Of a stretch of DNA of 64,000 nucleotides, positions 12,602-23,065 are shown piece by piece. The stretch is from Lachnospiraceae bacterium. Its GTDB lineage: Bacteria > Bacillota > Clostridia > Lachnospirales > Lachnospiraceae. The notes beneath the pieces are model-generated. The model was not told the origin of the DNA. It saw nothing but the letters and a program-made list of their open reading frames with translations, and did no database searches. Location of the stretch: assembly GCA_014239155.1 (NCBI GenBank), contig JAAZZQ010000040.1, forward strand, positions 45,614 to 109,613, written 5' to 3'. Position 1 is the stretch's first letter; each line of letters starts with the position of its first letter. Both the position numbers and the translations under genes were made by a program.

Positions 12602-12645
12602 TGTGACCCTAACCCATCATCTAAAGCGAATGGGATTGCGACCAC
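12602..12645 (+). repeat. repeat family E, copy 1
   Basis: A 44-base stretch nearly identical to 61092-61138 (common core CCCATCATCTAAAGCGAATG then GGATTGCGACCAC). It contains a short hairpin CCCAT/ATGGG. Here it overlaps the 3' end of the GT-C-like gene and supplies its last residues. Confidence 0.8.
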
Positions 12646-14426
12646 GTTACTTCAAAGAATACTTTTCTATTTCTTATTCGAGCGTTATCTATACCAATAT
12701 CCTTTAATACTTTCTGATATTCCAGTATTTTTTGTTCCTCCCAAGTACACAATTTTATTGTGTATCCCTCAATTAGATAATTTTTTAAACTTTGTTTATC
12801 CACTTCTAAAAGAACTGGAATCTGATTCATAGTTAAGTAATTAAATCCACAATACAATCCCCACTCCGGAAACACATACACCACTTTCTCGCCCATCTTA
12901 TTCTCTTCAAGTGCCTCTTTGCTTAGTTGGTTTATCTCGCTAGAATACTTGTCTACTCCACCGACAATTTTTATATTCGTATCTAGCAAATTAGAATTTA
13001 TCATACTTACAACTAAAATCACTGCTATACAAGGACCAGCTAGCCTTTGCGCCCAATTTCCTTTTTGAGAATACAAGTATCCCAATTCCAATATAATAAT
13101 TAACATCATTATAAAATAATTTGGTGTAAAATGTTGCCCCCCCATTCTCGAAATAAAAGGCAAAGAAAATACATAATAACTACTTAATAGCAAAAAACAA
13201 AATTTAATCCCTATCAATATAGAATGATTCCCTTTTTCTTTTCTTATTACAATGAGAAATAATAATATCAACAATAAAAATACAATATTATAAGTTTGCG
13301 GTAAAATACTTGTATTTTTACCCAATATCATCTGTTCTAAAAAACGATTTGACATTACTCCTTCCCAAAGCACAAAAAACTGCTGTATTCTGGCATGAAA
13401 AGGAATCGTTTCTCCCAAAACATGCAAAGTCTGTACTTGAGGCAGAATAACCTTTAAAATATAACTTAAATTTACTCCTACAATAAAAATGCCAATCCCT
13501 GCGATAAGAGCAACAAAGATACATACCCGTCTTATTACTTTATCTTTATGATAGTTTTTAATACAGACAAAACAACACCCTCCAACGATCGCAATTACAC
13601 CGACTGTAAACGCGTATATTATGCACTTTTTTATTTCATCATTCAATGTCGTGTATGTAAGAAACAGGTCAAAGAATCCGACAATGTATAGTGTACCCCC
13701 CCCCAGTACCCCAACCAAATATATTACAACATTTTTTGTCTTCTCTTTTCTTGATATTGACTCTATTGCACAAAAAACAATTATTGCTGGTATATAAAAT
13801 AAAAATATGAAATAGGTGTATGCTGCTAACCCACAAAATACGCCTGATAAAATAAGTAACTTTCCTTTATTTAGATCATTTTTACGCATTTTCATAAGAG
13901 TATATATTGCTGCCAGCAAAAAGAATGTACCTGGCAACTTTATGTAATATTGTGTCCTAATCATTGCATAAACTTGTGGACTGAGTATAATAACTGCAAT
14001 TCCACTATATAAAATTCCTTTCTGAATGTTTGCCCATTTGCCAACTCGGTAGCAAAACCAACATATACCAACAATATAAGCCATATTGACTGTCCGTATT
14101 GTCCACAAGGAGGCATTTCCTGTCAGTCCAATCACTAGCGCCTGCACCCATGCAGTAAAGGTCCCATGATACAATTGTCCCAGCAATGGAAGCCCTGTAT
14201 GCGGCACAATCCATAGCGGATTTTCAACCTGTGGATAAAGTAACTGTACTGCCATATAATCAGGATTGACTGCATCATAGTATAACCCAGGATATTCAAT
14301 ACATCTAAATACTTGAAAAAATGCAAGAATCAGCATTATTATTAATACAATTATCTGTTCTTTATATTTTTCTATCAATGTTACAACTTTTCTATTCACA
14401 ATTGTTCTCCTTGCCCTACTTTTCAT
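12621..14426 (-). CDS. polytopic membrane protein, GT-C-like glycosyltransferase
   Basis: About 601 residues with roughly a dozen hydrophobic segments followed by a ~110-residue soluble tail, the plan of GT-C (lipid-linked sugar) transferases. An acidic pair after the first helix (YYDAVNPDY) is where GT-C enzymes carry catalytic aspartates. The start is ATG 14426 with AAAGGA upstream; a TTG three codons earlier is less likely. Last gene of the polysaccharide operon. The coding strand has a run of nine G at 13696-13704 (VLGGGTL), a possible slippage site. The last eight codons (TWSQSHSL) lie in repeat family E, so the original C-terminus may have been replaced. The sugar donor is unknown. Confidence 0.7.
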   Translation of the reverse strand: MKSRARRTIVNRKVVTLIEKYKEQIIVLIIMLILAFFQVFRCIEYPGLYYDAVNPDYMAVQLLYPQVENPLWIVPHTGLPLLGQLYHGTFTAWVQALVIGLTGNASLWTIRTVNMAYIVGICWFCYRVGKWANIQKGILYSGIAVIILSPQVYAMIRTQYYIKLPGTFFLLAAIYTLMKMRKNDLNKGKLLILSGVFCGLAAYTYFIFLFYIPAIIVFCAIESISRKEKTKNVVIYLVGVLGGGTLYIVGFFDLFLTYTTLNDEIKKCIIYAFTVGVIAIVGGCCFVCIKNYHKDKVIRRVCIFVALIAGIGIFIVGVNLSYILKVILPQVQTLHVLGETIPFHARIQQFFVLWEGVMSNRFLEQMILGKNTSILPQTYNIVFLLLILLFLIVIRKEKGNHSILIGIKFCFLLLSSYYVFSLPFISRMGGQHFTPNYFIMMLIIILELGYLYSQKGNWAQRLAGPCIAVILVVSMINSNLLDTNIKIVGGVDKYSSEINQLSKEALEENKMGEKVVYVFPEWGLYCGFNYLTMNQIPVLLEVDKQSLKNYLIEGYTIKLCTWEEQKILEYQKVLKDIGIDNARIRNRKVFFEVTWSQSHSL

Positions 14427-14487
14427 ACGAAACAATCCTTTGCCGGCGTCATTCTACTTGTTGTTTCACACTTTATATTCCTCCCTG

Positions 14488-16279
14488 TTATGCAATTTCC
14501 TTATATAAAAATTTATTTTTCCAATAATACTGTAAGTTAGAAAAATTTTGATACATTTCAAGTCTTTCCTGTGGTATTCCATGACAAAACTGCCCATCAA
14601 TTACAAAGGTCCAACTAAGGGCTACCACTGGCATAATTTTCATCGTTTCATTCATTGCTTGCATAAATGCTGGTCCTTTCCAGGAACACTGTTCAAACAA
14701 CAAATTCATAAGGTAGCAAGGAGAAATCATAGGTCCTTCGCCCACAAACTCACTCTTGAGCCTTTCCTTTGCAGCATCATTTGCCCAGATTAAATATTCG
14801 GTTGTATACTGCATCTTGTTTGCTTCCTCTGTACCTTGTGTAAAATCCATTCCCATCTCGTTATAATATGCATTCCCATCCCCCATCCAAGGCAGGTGAT
14901 CACTGAACAACACTAAGACAATGGGTTCCTCATCCTTGCGCAGTTGTTCCACAAAACGCATCAATTCCCTGTCACTGTCCATAATCATTGCCATATAGTT
15001 ATTCACTGCATGCATCACTATATTGTCCTCCGACAAGATATTCTTCCCCGTTGTTTTGGGTTGTATCATACGGTCCATGACTTTGCACATTCACGCTAAA
15101 AGAAAAATATGGTTTCCCAGTTGTCTTATTGTTTGTAAAGTCTTTATATATCTCAGAATACAAATATTTGTCTTCTGGATAATATGAATTTGTCATTGTC
15201 TCATAGTCTCCTTCATAAAACCGATACTTCTCAAAACCTAAATACTGGTTGATATTCCGCCGATTATAAAACCATTCATGAAAAGGATGGCTCCCTTCCA
15301 CGGTATATCCTTGCTTTCTAAAATACCAAGGATAAGCATTGACATTGGAACGATAATTCTTGATGTGGAAACTGCCTGTTAAAAACTCCCGCTCTGTATA
15401 AGTCGTTCCACCCGCAAATATATTTACATATAATTGCCCTGCGTAACTCTCCGCCTGAAGTTGGTGGTACAAGTCATATCCACTACAATCCAACCCATCA
15501 ATCTTATATTGTGAGAAATCCACATATGCCTCACGCATCACAGCAAACACATTCACCTTCTGCGCGGCAGGAATATCTTCCTCAGAATATGCCGCTAGAT
15601 ATGCAACTGCATCTTTCTCATTGTATCCTTCTGGCGCCTTATCCTTATTTTGTGAAATACTATATATAAAAGGATATATAAACCCGTGCGATACAAAAAT
15701 TTGTGTCTGACTGTTTGCATTCAATGTCTGATAATTTTGGAAGGAAGTGTATACCTTATCCTTTTGATACACTGGATACAATACACCACATATTCCTACT
15801 GTCAATAAAATAGTGATTACCCGCTTCTTAGAACTGCACTTCTTACCCAATCTTTTTTCTGCCTTATACAGCAAAAATAGGATTCCCACGGTCACCAGAA
15901 TAATCCCAATAATCTTTGCATTTAGAAATAATTCATAAGTGCCTGTCATATTTGCTGCCTCACGTATAATCAATATATCTTCAAATAAGAGCGGATCATC
16001 TCTAAACACTAGTTTATAATAATTGCACAGACTAATAACCAATGTAATCACACTTCCAAATGCATAGGCAGTTGCAGCCGTTCCCAATATGCCATAAAAT
16101 AAAAATATTAGTAAAATCACAGGCGCTATATTTAAAAACACCAATTTAGGGCTTGATAGATACTCCAAAAATACCTGTTCAGAATATCCTCCAATAGCCA
16201 GAAGCAATGCTGTCACACCGCTTACGACACTAGCTAGAAATAGAAATAGTTCTATATACAATTTTTTTCGTATCTCCAA
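14488..16279 (-). pseudogene. LTA synthase-like sulfatase-fold membrane enzyme, frame broken
   Basis: N-terminal part (16279-14999) has five membrane helices, then an extracellular alkaline-phosphatase/sulfatase fold with the expected nucleophile in AGGTTYTEREFLTGSF and SHGPYD; the C-terminal part (from 15090 in another frame to 14488) carries the metal-binding LFSDHLPWMGDG. Such enzymes transfer glycerol-phosphate or phosphoethanolamine to surface polymers. The break lies at the tandem TGCATGCA (15007-15014). Deleting one TGCA gives QYSDAVNNYMAMIMDSDREL in one frame and a 595-residue protein, normal for the family. It may be inactive, phase-variable, or a sequencing error. It starts 13 bases after the giant transferase gene. 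Confidence 0.85.
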
Positions 16280-16291
16280 TTTCTTGTCCCC

Positions 16292-19200
16292 CTACACAAT
16301 TGTACAATCCAAATTTGTAACAGATGCGACACCCGGTCTGTTTTTATGTTTTTTCCACACAATATTCCATTTTTGCTCAAATAGATCTCTGTTTTTATGA
16401 AACAACTCCAAAAATGCCTCATCTTGTATTTTCTTGAAGGATACTCCTTCAAAATGATGGACAAACGAGTCCTCTGCAATTGATAGTACATATCCTTTTT
16501 TCTTGACTGCCTCCGCATAATCATCATCTTCAAACATACCAATTCCATAATTTTCATCTAGATATCCGCACTCGTTAATCACCTGTCTTCTAATAATTGT
16601 ACAGAAAAGTGCAAGTACATTTATCTTTTGATAGGTCTCACCAAGATGTTTTGTTGTATAGTCATAAGAAAATCGCTCTAATTCCCGCATACTGTGATAA
16701 TTTACTTTAATCTTGGCCTCATTGCCAATAGAATTTGTGACTGGTCCACACATTCCAAGGCTACTGTCCTGCTCCATATGCTTTGTCAATGCTGTCAACC
16801 ACCCTCGTGTGACAACAGTATCATTATTTAACAACACGATATATGCGCCGTCGGTATTTTTTATCCCAACATTATTTCCAGCAGCAAAACCAATATTTTT
16901 GTCATTCAATATCACCTTAACATTCGGTTGCTCTTCTGCAAGTTTTGTCAGATATGCCCTTGTTCCATCAGTCGAGCAGTTGTCTACTACAATCAGTTCA
17001 TAATTGGGATAAGCTGTCTTCTCAAAAATGCTTTTTATACACATCTTGGTAATTTCAAGATTGTTGTATGTGAGCACAATCATTTGAACCTTTGGTATTC
17101 TTTTCTTACAAAACAAATCAAAATGATCATAGCGTTCCTGCCAGTCATGCTGTCTTGCAAAACAAACACATTCCTCTGCACTACACAGTGTATCTGTCCC
17201 ATCAAGACACATCTTGACATAGCGCAAAAACTGTGCATTTTCATTTGCCATATAGACATACCGATCTCTATATATCTCCAACTCTGGAATTTCCGTTGCT
17301 ACTATCTTCTTTCCAGCACTGAGATACTCATAAAATTTTACCGGATTTGTCGCTTTAATCAAATCTGTTGATGTGTCAAACGGAATAATACAGACATCAA
17401 ATGTCTGTAAATATTCAGGAAGCGCGCAATAAGATTTTTCCCCTAGAAGCTTAATATTAGAAAGTTTTCGCAGTTCCTCCTCTCCTCTTGTCAAATGACC
17501 AATAACAACAATATCACACTCTGGCATTTTCTGCGCCAGATAGACTACTTTTTCTATCTGAAACCATTCTGCTACTGCACCATAATATCCTATAATCTTC
17601 CGATTATGTTCCACTGTGCCAAACGCCTTATAAAAATGTTCAAACTCTGTGCCATTTCGCACAATTGTAACATTTTGATTATATTCCACCGCAATATCAA
17701 ACAGAAACTGTGAACTTGCCACCACGCCATCTGATATGGTAAGAAGCCGCTCACAATTTTTCCGAACCAACTCTTCCGCCGGATTTAAAAAACCAGTATA
17801 ATCATCCATATAGTCTGTGATCATCTTAAATCCATATGTTTCTCTCAGATACTCTGCTGCGTAAATCCAGTTGGGATAATCCACAATCGTCACCGCATCG
17901 CGAATACAATAAGCATCCAAAATCTGTTTTATCTGCTGTATTAGCACTTGTCTCTGTGATCCCCAGTCTGTCAGATGGATTGCAGTAAACTTTTCATTAT
18001 AGATGTTTAGCACATACAAATTCTTTTGTATCTCATAAACTGTATTTTCTCGAAAATGATTTGCATTAAAATAAAAAACTCTGTGTCCGTTTTGTGCATA
18101 GCGAACTGCCAATTGCTGTGGACGCTGAAACCGAAAATCATAATCAATTACACTCAATATAATCACATCAAATTTTGTATAAGTTTGCCCCAAAATCAGA
18201 CCTAACTCCTTATCAAAACTACTCTGAATTGTTTTTGCCCGTTCCAGCCAAGTATTGTCCTGCGCAATCTGTGGTGCGCATTTTGCTGCCATCTCTTTAT
18301 ATTTCACATCGACAAGCTTATCCAAATAAAATAAAAACTCATCATATCCATCCGCGCATGCTACATAATCACAGACATATTTCTCCATCTCACGCATTTT
18401 TGATGTGATAACTGGCAATCCCAATGCACAGTATTCATAAAACTTAATTGGCGACACACAATCCATTGTCTCATTTATTACAAAGGGTATTGTGGCAATA
18501 TCAAAAAACTTTGCATAGTCCGACAAGTCTTTATAAGGTTTTAACCCTAGCAAATGTATATTTGGAATTCCTTGTAATACAGAAATATCATAAATTGCTT
18601 TTCCAATAAACACAAATTCATAGTTTGGGCGGGCAAGTGCAAGTCTTCTTACCAACTGATAATCCATCCACTCTGCAAGATACCCATAATATCCAATGAT
18701 CTTATGCCCTGTGCTTAAAATATGTTCCATTTCTTCTGGGACAAAATCTTTATGGATATTAATAAATTCTTCTGGATGAACCCCATTTGGCAAATAAATC
18801 GCATCCGTTCTTTCATGAATACATTCCGTCAACATAAATGCCACATAGCTTACGCAGTCCGCAGCAACAACAAAACGCTCATGCAACTTTAGATATGCAC
18901 CATCATAATAGGGAAAGAGACTTAGCTTGTCCAAGATATGGTACCATACTTTTTTATTCTTTAGTCGGTCTAAAAAAGCACAAGAACCCAGCCAAGTCAT
19001 CAAAACAACAACTTCCTGATCTGACGCAGCACACAGATATTCTTTCTCATGGACAATAATAACATTTGGCGCAACTTCTCTAAAAATATTGCTTAAGTTT
19101 GGATGCTCACAAAAAAAACAGAGCCATCCTAAATTTGCAAAAGCGCGCAGTAACTGTTGTGGCGTCTGTAGTGGTTCCCAATACACAACATGCGGATATA

Positions 19201-20941
19201 CAAGAACACCTCTATATGTGCGTGTCTGCAAAATATTTCGGATTGCGTCAACTTCTATTGGGTCGATATTTCCATCATCTAGTCGTGCACCCTCCGCTTG
19301 AATAAAACTACCAAGCTGCGAGTTTCCAAGGTCAACTTTTGTCTCGCTTCCCTGTCCCTTTAAAATATCCGCAATTCTATAGACAGGCTTAAATCTACGG
19401 TCAGAATCTGTGCCTTTTCCCTTGAGATAATTGCAAATCCAGCTCATATATTGCCGTCGCTCCGCGCCAGATCGATTAAACAATTGATGCTTCGTTCGAT
19501 GAACCATATGCGAAAATTTATACAATCCCCAGTTTGTAAGTTCTTCACACATTAACACTGCTTGATTTATTTTTGATTCCAATGCAATTCTTTTGTTCTC
19601 GACATTCTCCAACTCATTTTCCAGCGAAATAATTTTGCTTTCCAACGTCGCATTTTGTTCTTGAGTCGATTCGATCTCAAGGATTAATGATGCATTTGTT
19701 TGCTGTATTGATTGCTGTTTGTTGTCTAAAATGATCTTTTCTTTTTCTAGGGTTTTAATTGCTGTTGTTAATCTTGCTTTCTCATCTTCCAGTGCTTTAT
19801 TTGCATTGACAAACGCTATTTTTTTATCCTCTATTATCTTATTTGCCTGAAGAAGTTCTGCCTTTTCCTGCTCCAAGTTCTTTATTTTTTGTACAAATGC
19901 TGTCTTTTCTTCGATTAATGCTAAATTTCCTTGTTCTAAGTCTTTCTTTGCTTCGATTAAAGCAGAGCACTCCTGTTCTAGCACGTTCATTCTTTCCTGT
20001 AGTACATTTTTCTCATTTTCCAGCGCTGCACTTTTATCCTGTATTACATTGATATCGTGTGCTAACGTTGTCTTTTCTTCCTCCAGATTCTTATTTTTTT
20101 CTTGCTCTGTATCGCGTTCCTGTGCCAAATTTATTTTTTCTTGTTCTAGTGTTCTATTTCTTTCCTGTACAATCTCCTGTTCTCTTTCCAGAGTATCGCT
20201 TTTTTCCTTTGCTATCTCGAGCGCATGTTCCAATGTCTCCCTTGTCTGCTCAGACACCTCTAGCCGTTTTCTCAAATCTTGATATGCATCGGAGTCAACA
20301 TACTCAACCAGATTGGAAAGTACAGCCTCTTTTGGGTTTTTTTCATAAATCAAAAGCATCTGTTCCCCTGGATAATATTGTGAATGGCACAGACATGTTT
20401 TAGCATAAATCAAGATATTCTCTTCTATAATCTGAGGAATATTGCTGGTATAAAACTTTACTTCATGCTCTTGTGTCACACTTTGCTCTTCTCTGTATGG
20501 TATCAAGATAAGCGTATATTTCTTAGAACGTCTGCAAATGTTTTTCAACACTTTCCGTGTGTTCTTAAAATGCTCCACAGTATTGGAGGATATCACAACA
20601 TCATATTGACGTTTTCCATCTGGTTGCAAAATATCCGAGACTAAATACATAAATTCAGGATAATTTTTTCTAGCATTTTGAATTGCCTTCTCTGAAAAAT
20701 CCTCTCCGCAAACGGCTGTATTCTGAAAAATATTACTCCAAATTGGAAGCGCATTTCCATCCGCACATCCTAAATCGCAAATCGAATATTTATTCTGAAT
20801 TGTCTCGTCAATTAGCCACTGTGGCAGCAGATTGCAAAGCGTATTTGCAAAAAAAATGGTTTGCTGATCCCCTCCATAATCATTCCAGTCTGTTTCAAAT
20901 CGTTGGTTCCAATACTCCATTGAATTTATTTCTATCTTCAT
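16292..20941 (-). CDS. giant methyltransferase/coiled-coil/triple glycosyltransferase
   Basis: 1,549 residues from ATG 20941 (GGAG upstream); a GTG eight codons earlier overlaps the ABC gene. Numbering from that GTG: 1-210 SAM methyltransferase (CDLGCADGNALP at 63-74, SSNTVEHF); 225-470 continuous coiled coil of E/K/N/Q-rich heptads; 585-920 a GT4-like transferase (GYYGYLAEWMD, SPIKFYEYCALGLPVI); 932-1285 a second GT4-like transferase (FQRPQQLA, GYYGAVAEWFQ, NPVKFYEYLSAGKKIV); 1292-1520 a GT2 transferase (VLTYNN, VVDNCSTDGT, LLNNDT, and MFEDDDYAE as acceptor-side ED motif). It probably builds a repeat or terminal structure of the exported polymer, with the coiled coil setting a distance as in WbdD-like chain terminators; this is inference. 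Confidence 0.88.
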   Translation of the reverse strand: MKIEINSMEYWNQRFETDWNDYGGDQQTIFFANTLCNLLPQWLIDETIQNKYSICDLGCADGNALPIWSNIFQNTAVCGEDFSEKAIQNARKNYPEFMYLVSDILQPDGKRQYDVVISSNTVEHFKNTRKVLKNICRRSKKYTLILIPYREEQSVTQEHEVKFYTSNIPQIIEENILIYAKTCLCHSQYYPGEQMLLIYEKNPKEAVLSNLVEYVDSDAYQDLRKRLEVSEQTRETLEHALEIAKEKSDTLEREQEIVQERNRTLEQEKINLAQERDTEQEKNKNLEEEKTTLAHDINVIQDKSAALENEKNVLQERMNVLEQECSALIEAKKDLEQGNLALIEEKTAFVQKIKNLEQEKAELLQANKIIEDKKIAFVNANKALEDEKARLTTAIKTLEKEKIILDNKQQSIQQTNASLILEIESTQEQNATLESKIISLENELENVENKRIALESKINQAVLMCEELTNWGLYKFSHMVHRTKHQLFNRSGAERRQYMSWICNYLKGKGTDSDRRFKPVYRIADILKGQGSETKVDLGNSQLGSFIQAEGARLDDGNIDPIEVDAIRNILQTRTYRGVLVYPHVVYWEPLQTPQQLLRAFANLGWLCFFCEHPNLSNIFREVAPNVIIVHEKEYLCAASDQEVVVLMTWLGSCAFLDRLKNKKVWYHILDKLSLFPYYDGAYLKLHERFVVAADCVSYVAFMLTECIHERTDAIYLPNGVHPEEFINIHKDFVPEEMEHILSTGHKIIGYYGYLAEWMDYQLVRRLALARPNYEFVFIGKAIYDISVLQGIPNIHLLGLKPYKDLSDYAKFFDIATIPFVINETMDCVSPIKFYEYCALGLPVITSKMREMEKYVCDYVACADGYDEFLFYLDKLVDVKYKEMAAKCAPQIAQDNTWLERAKTIQSSFDKELGLILGQTYTKFDVIILSVIDYDFRFQRPQQLAVRYAQNGHRVFYFNANHFRENTVYEIQKNLYVLNIYNEKFTAIHLTDWGSQRQVLIQQIKQILDAYCIRDAVTIVDYPNWIYAAEYLRETYGFKMITDYMDDYTGFLNPAEELVRKNCERLLTISDGVVASSQFLFDIAVEYNQNVTIVRNGTEFEHFYKAFGTVEHNRKIIGYYGAVAEWFQIEKVVYLAQKMPECDIVVIGHLTRGEEELRKLSNIKLLGEKSYCALPEYLQTFDVCIIPFDTSTDLIKATNPVKFYEYLSAGKKIVATEIPELEIYRDRYVYMANENAQFLRYVKMCLDGTDTLCSAEECVCFARQHDWQERYDHFDLFCKKRIPKVQMIVLTYNNLEITKMCIKSIFEKTAYPNYELIVVDNCSTDGTRAYLTKLAEEQPNVKVILNDKNIGFAAGNNVGIKNTDGAYIVLLNNDTVVTRGWLTALTKHMEQDSSLGMCGPVTNSIGNEAKIKVNYHSMRELERFSYDYTTKHLGETYQKINVLALFCTIIRRQVINECGYLDENYGIGMFEDDDYAEAVKKKGYVLSIAEDSFVHHFEGVSFKKIQDEAFLELFHKNRDLFEQKWNIVWKKHKNRPGVASVTNLDCTIV

Positions 20942-20961
20942 CTTCTCACTCCAAAATACAA

Positions 20962-22239
20962 TCACTCTATCAATTGAATTCGCGTAGGTACATCATATAC
21001 ACCAAAAATTTTCTTATCTGTATACATTTTAAAATATACTGCCCCCTCAATGTATTCATAATACTGAATCTCTCTGTTTTCTCTGTTCTCCAATGCAACT
21101 ACTAGATAATAGTCGCCATTAGAAAGACGCGGTGTAAACTCAAACAAAATACATTGATCACTGCCTGTCTTTAGCTGCACTTGCTCATCATATGTGGTTT
21201 TTACAATAAGATCTGTCCCTTCTTTGTTTTTGATTGAAAATGCCACAGAAAACTTTTCCATATTCAAATGGGTTCTAATATCAAGCTCTATTACAATTTG
21301 CATTGTTTCCTCAGCATCAAATACTGTCTGCTCTTTTCCAAAATGATTTTGTATTTTTGCACATCTTACCATTCCAGTCTCTGTCCCCCAGTGTGCTATG
21401 CTGTCTGGAAACAGACTTTCTTTTATTTTTTGAGGTTCGCTTTTTGGCAATTCCTCTTCTTTCTTTGTGTCTTCCGTGCGTTTATAGTCTGTAAATGAAT
21501 CAAAATCATCTTGATACATAAACTCTGTATACTTTGCACTGACATAGGTTGGATCACCAATCTCTACAAGTTTTCCTTGGTTTAACCACATTGTTCGATT
21601 ACAGAAGGAGCGCATCATTCCCACATCATGACCAACATATAAAATTGTGACTTTCTTCTCTCGAAATTCCTTAAACTTGTTAAAACATTTTGCCTGAAAA
21701 CGCATATCTCCCACACTGAGAATCTCATCAACAATCAAAATTTCAGGTTCCACATTAATTGCACACGAAAAAGCCAACCGTGCAAACATACCGCTCGAGT
21801 ATGTTTTTACTGGCTGATATATATAATCACCAATCTCTGCAAACGCTATAATTCCCGAAAGTTTTTCTTCCATCTGTGCTCTGTCAAATCCCATTAGTGT
21901 TCCATAGAAAAAAATGTTTTCAATCCCCGTATATTCCATGTTGAATCCTGTACCCAATTCTAAGAGCGAAGAAATTTTTCCAGAAACAAAGATATTGCCT
22001 TCTGTTGGCTCGTAGATTCCTGTAATCATTTTGAGAAGCGTAGATTTTCCAGAACCATTTCGTCCCATAATTCCTAGTATTTCCCCCTGCTCTACCTGAA
22101 AACTCAAATCTTTAATTGCATAAAAAACAGTATGTCTTATCTTTTTGGTTAGACTCAATGCCTCTTTCATCTTATCCATCGGTGAATTGTACATCTTAAA
22201 AGCTTTCGACACATGTTCTACTTTTATCTTATACTCCAT
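20962..22239 (-). CDS. polysaccharide ABC exporter ATPase, Wzt type
   Basis: ATPase subunit of an ABC-2 polysaccharide exporter. Starts at ATG 22239 (MEYKIKVEHVSKAF) with GAGGAATGTAGGAAT upstream; 425 residues. Walker A GRNGSGKST, signature YSSGMFARLAFS, Walker B EILIVDEILS. Unlike TagH-only ATPases it has an extra C-terminal beta-sandwich region (about residues 275-425) resembling the Wzt carbohydrate-binding domain that recognises the finished chain end. This fits with the adjoining methyltransferase domain, since terminal methylation is the export signal in some O-antigens. Overlaps the next gene's alternative start. Confidence 0.93.
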   Translation of the reverse strand: MEYKIKVEHVSKAFKMYNSPMDKMKEALSLTKKIRHTVFYAIKDLSFQVEQGEILGIMGRNGSGKSTLLKMITGIYEPTEGNIFVSGKISSLLELGTGFNMEYTGIENIFFYGTLMGFDRAQMEEKLSGIIAFAEIGDYIYQPVKTYSSGMFARLAFSCAINVEPEILIVDEILSVGDMRFQAKCFNKFKEFREKKVTILYVGHDVGMMRSFCNRTMWLNQGKLVEIGDPTYVSAKYTEFMYQDDFDSFTDYKRTEDTKKEEELPKSEPQKIKESLFPDSIAHWGTETGMVRCAKIQNHFGKEQTVFDAEETMQIVIELDIRTHLNMEKFSVAFSIKNKEGTDLIVKTTYDEQVQLKTGSDQCILFEFTPRLSNGDYYLVVALENRENREIQYYEYIEGAVYFKMYTDKKIFGVYDVPTRIQLIE

Positions 22240-22255
22240 ATTCCTACATTCCTCG

Positions 22256-23065
22256 CTACACTGTATCTGCAAAATAAGGTCTTAATCTGGTGTAAATTTT
22301 TGCTCCAATTAACAACAAAAAAATAGTGACACACCAAAAATAAATTCCCATAGAAATTTCTTCCCAAAACCATTTTCTTCCCAACAGTGCATCTCTGTAT
22401 CCCTCAATCAAATAATAAAATGGGTTTAACTTTAAAATATGCTGTACATCTTGTGAGAACACACTCATATCCCATGCAATTGGTGTTCCCCACATACCTA
22501 AAAGTAAGAAAATACTAATTATCTGATTTAAGTCCCTAAAAAATACCATCACTGAAGAAGACAATAAAGATATCGCGAACAACAATACTATAGATGCGAA
22601 TATATAATACAAAATCTGTATTAGTTTCACTGTTGGAGCATAACCTAGCGACGCACAGATTAGAATTGTAATTATCAAAAAAAATACATGAATATAACAG
22701 CTTGATAGAATTTTAACAAGCGGCAAAATATTTACATTAAACTTTACTTTCTGAATTAGATAGCTGTACTCTAAAAAACTGCTGCTTGCAAAAGTAAAAG
22801 CTTCTGAGAGAAACAACCATGCCACAATTCCAGAAATAAACCATAATACATACGGCACCTTGCCAATATCACCGCTTCTAAAACCAAACTGAAACACTGC
22901 CCAATAAATAATAATTGTCATAAGTGGCTGTAAAATTCCCCACACAATCCCAAAATAAGTTCCAGAAAATCGTTTTCGAATATCTTGAAAAGACAAATTA
23001 ATCAGCAACCGCCTATCTTCATAAATATCTTTCAATAAAGTCATTGCACTTTTTAACTGTCTCAT
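22256..23065 (-). CDS. polysaccharide ABC exporter permease, Wzm/TagG type
   Basis: ABC-2 family permease, 269 residues from ATG 23065, which overlaps the stop of the epimerase gene as ATGA. LINLSFQDIRKRFSGTYFGI is the conserved amphipathic N-terminal segment, followed by six hydrophobic helices; LNPFYYLIEGYRDALLG near the C-terminus is also typical. It forms the membrane channel with the Wzt-like ATPase just downstream and exports a lipid-linked glycan or teichoic-acid-like polymer. Confidence 0.93.
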   Translation of the reverse strand: MRQLKSAMTLLKDIYEDRRLLINLSFQDIRKRFSGTYFGIVWGILQPLMTIIIYWAVFQFGFRSGDIGKVPYVLWFISGIVAWLFLSEAFTFASSSFLEYSYLIQKVKFNVNILPLVKILSSCYIHVFFLIITILICASLGYAPTVKLIQILYYIFASIVLLFAISLLSSSVMVFFRDLNQIISIFLLLGMWGTPIAWDMSVFSQDVQHILKLNPFYYLIEGYRDALLGRKWFWEEISMGIYFWCVTIFLLLIGAKIYTRLRPYFADTV

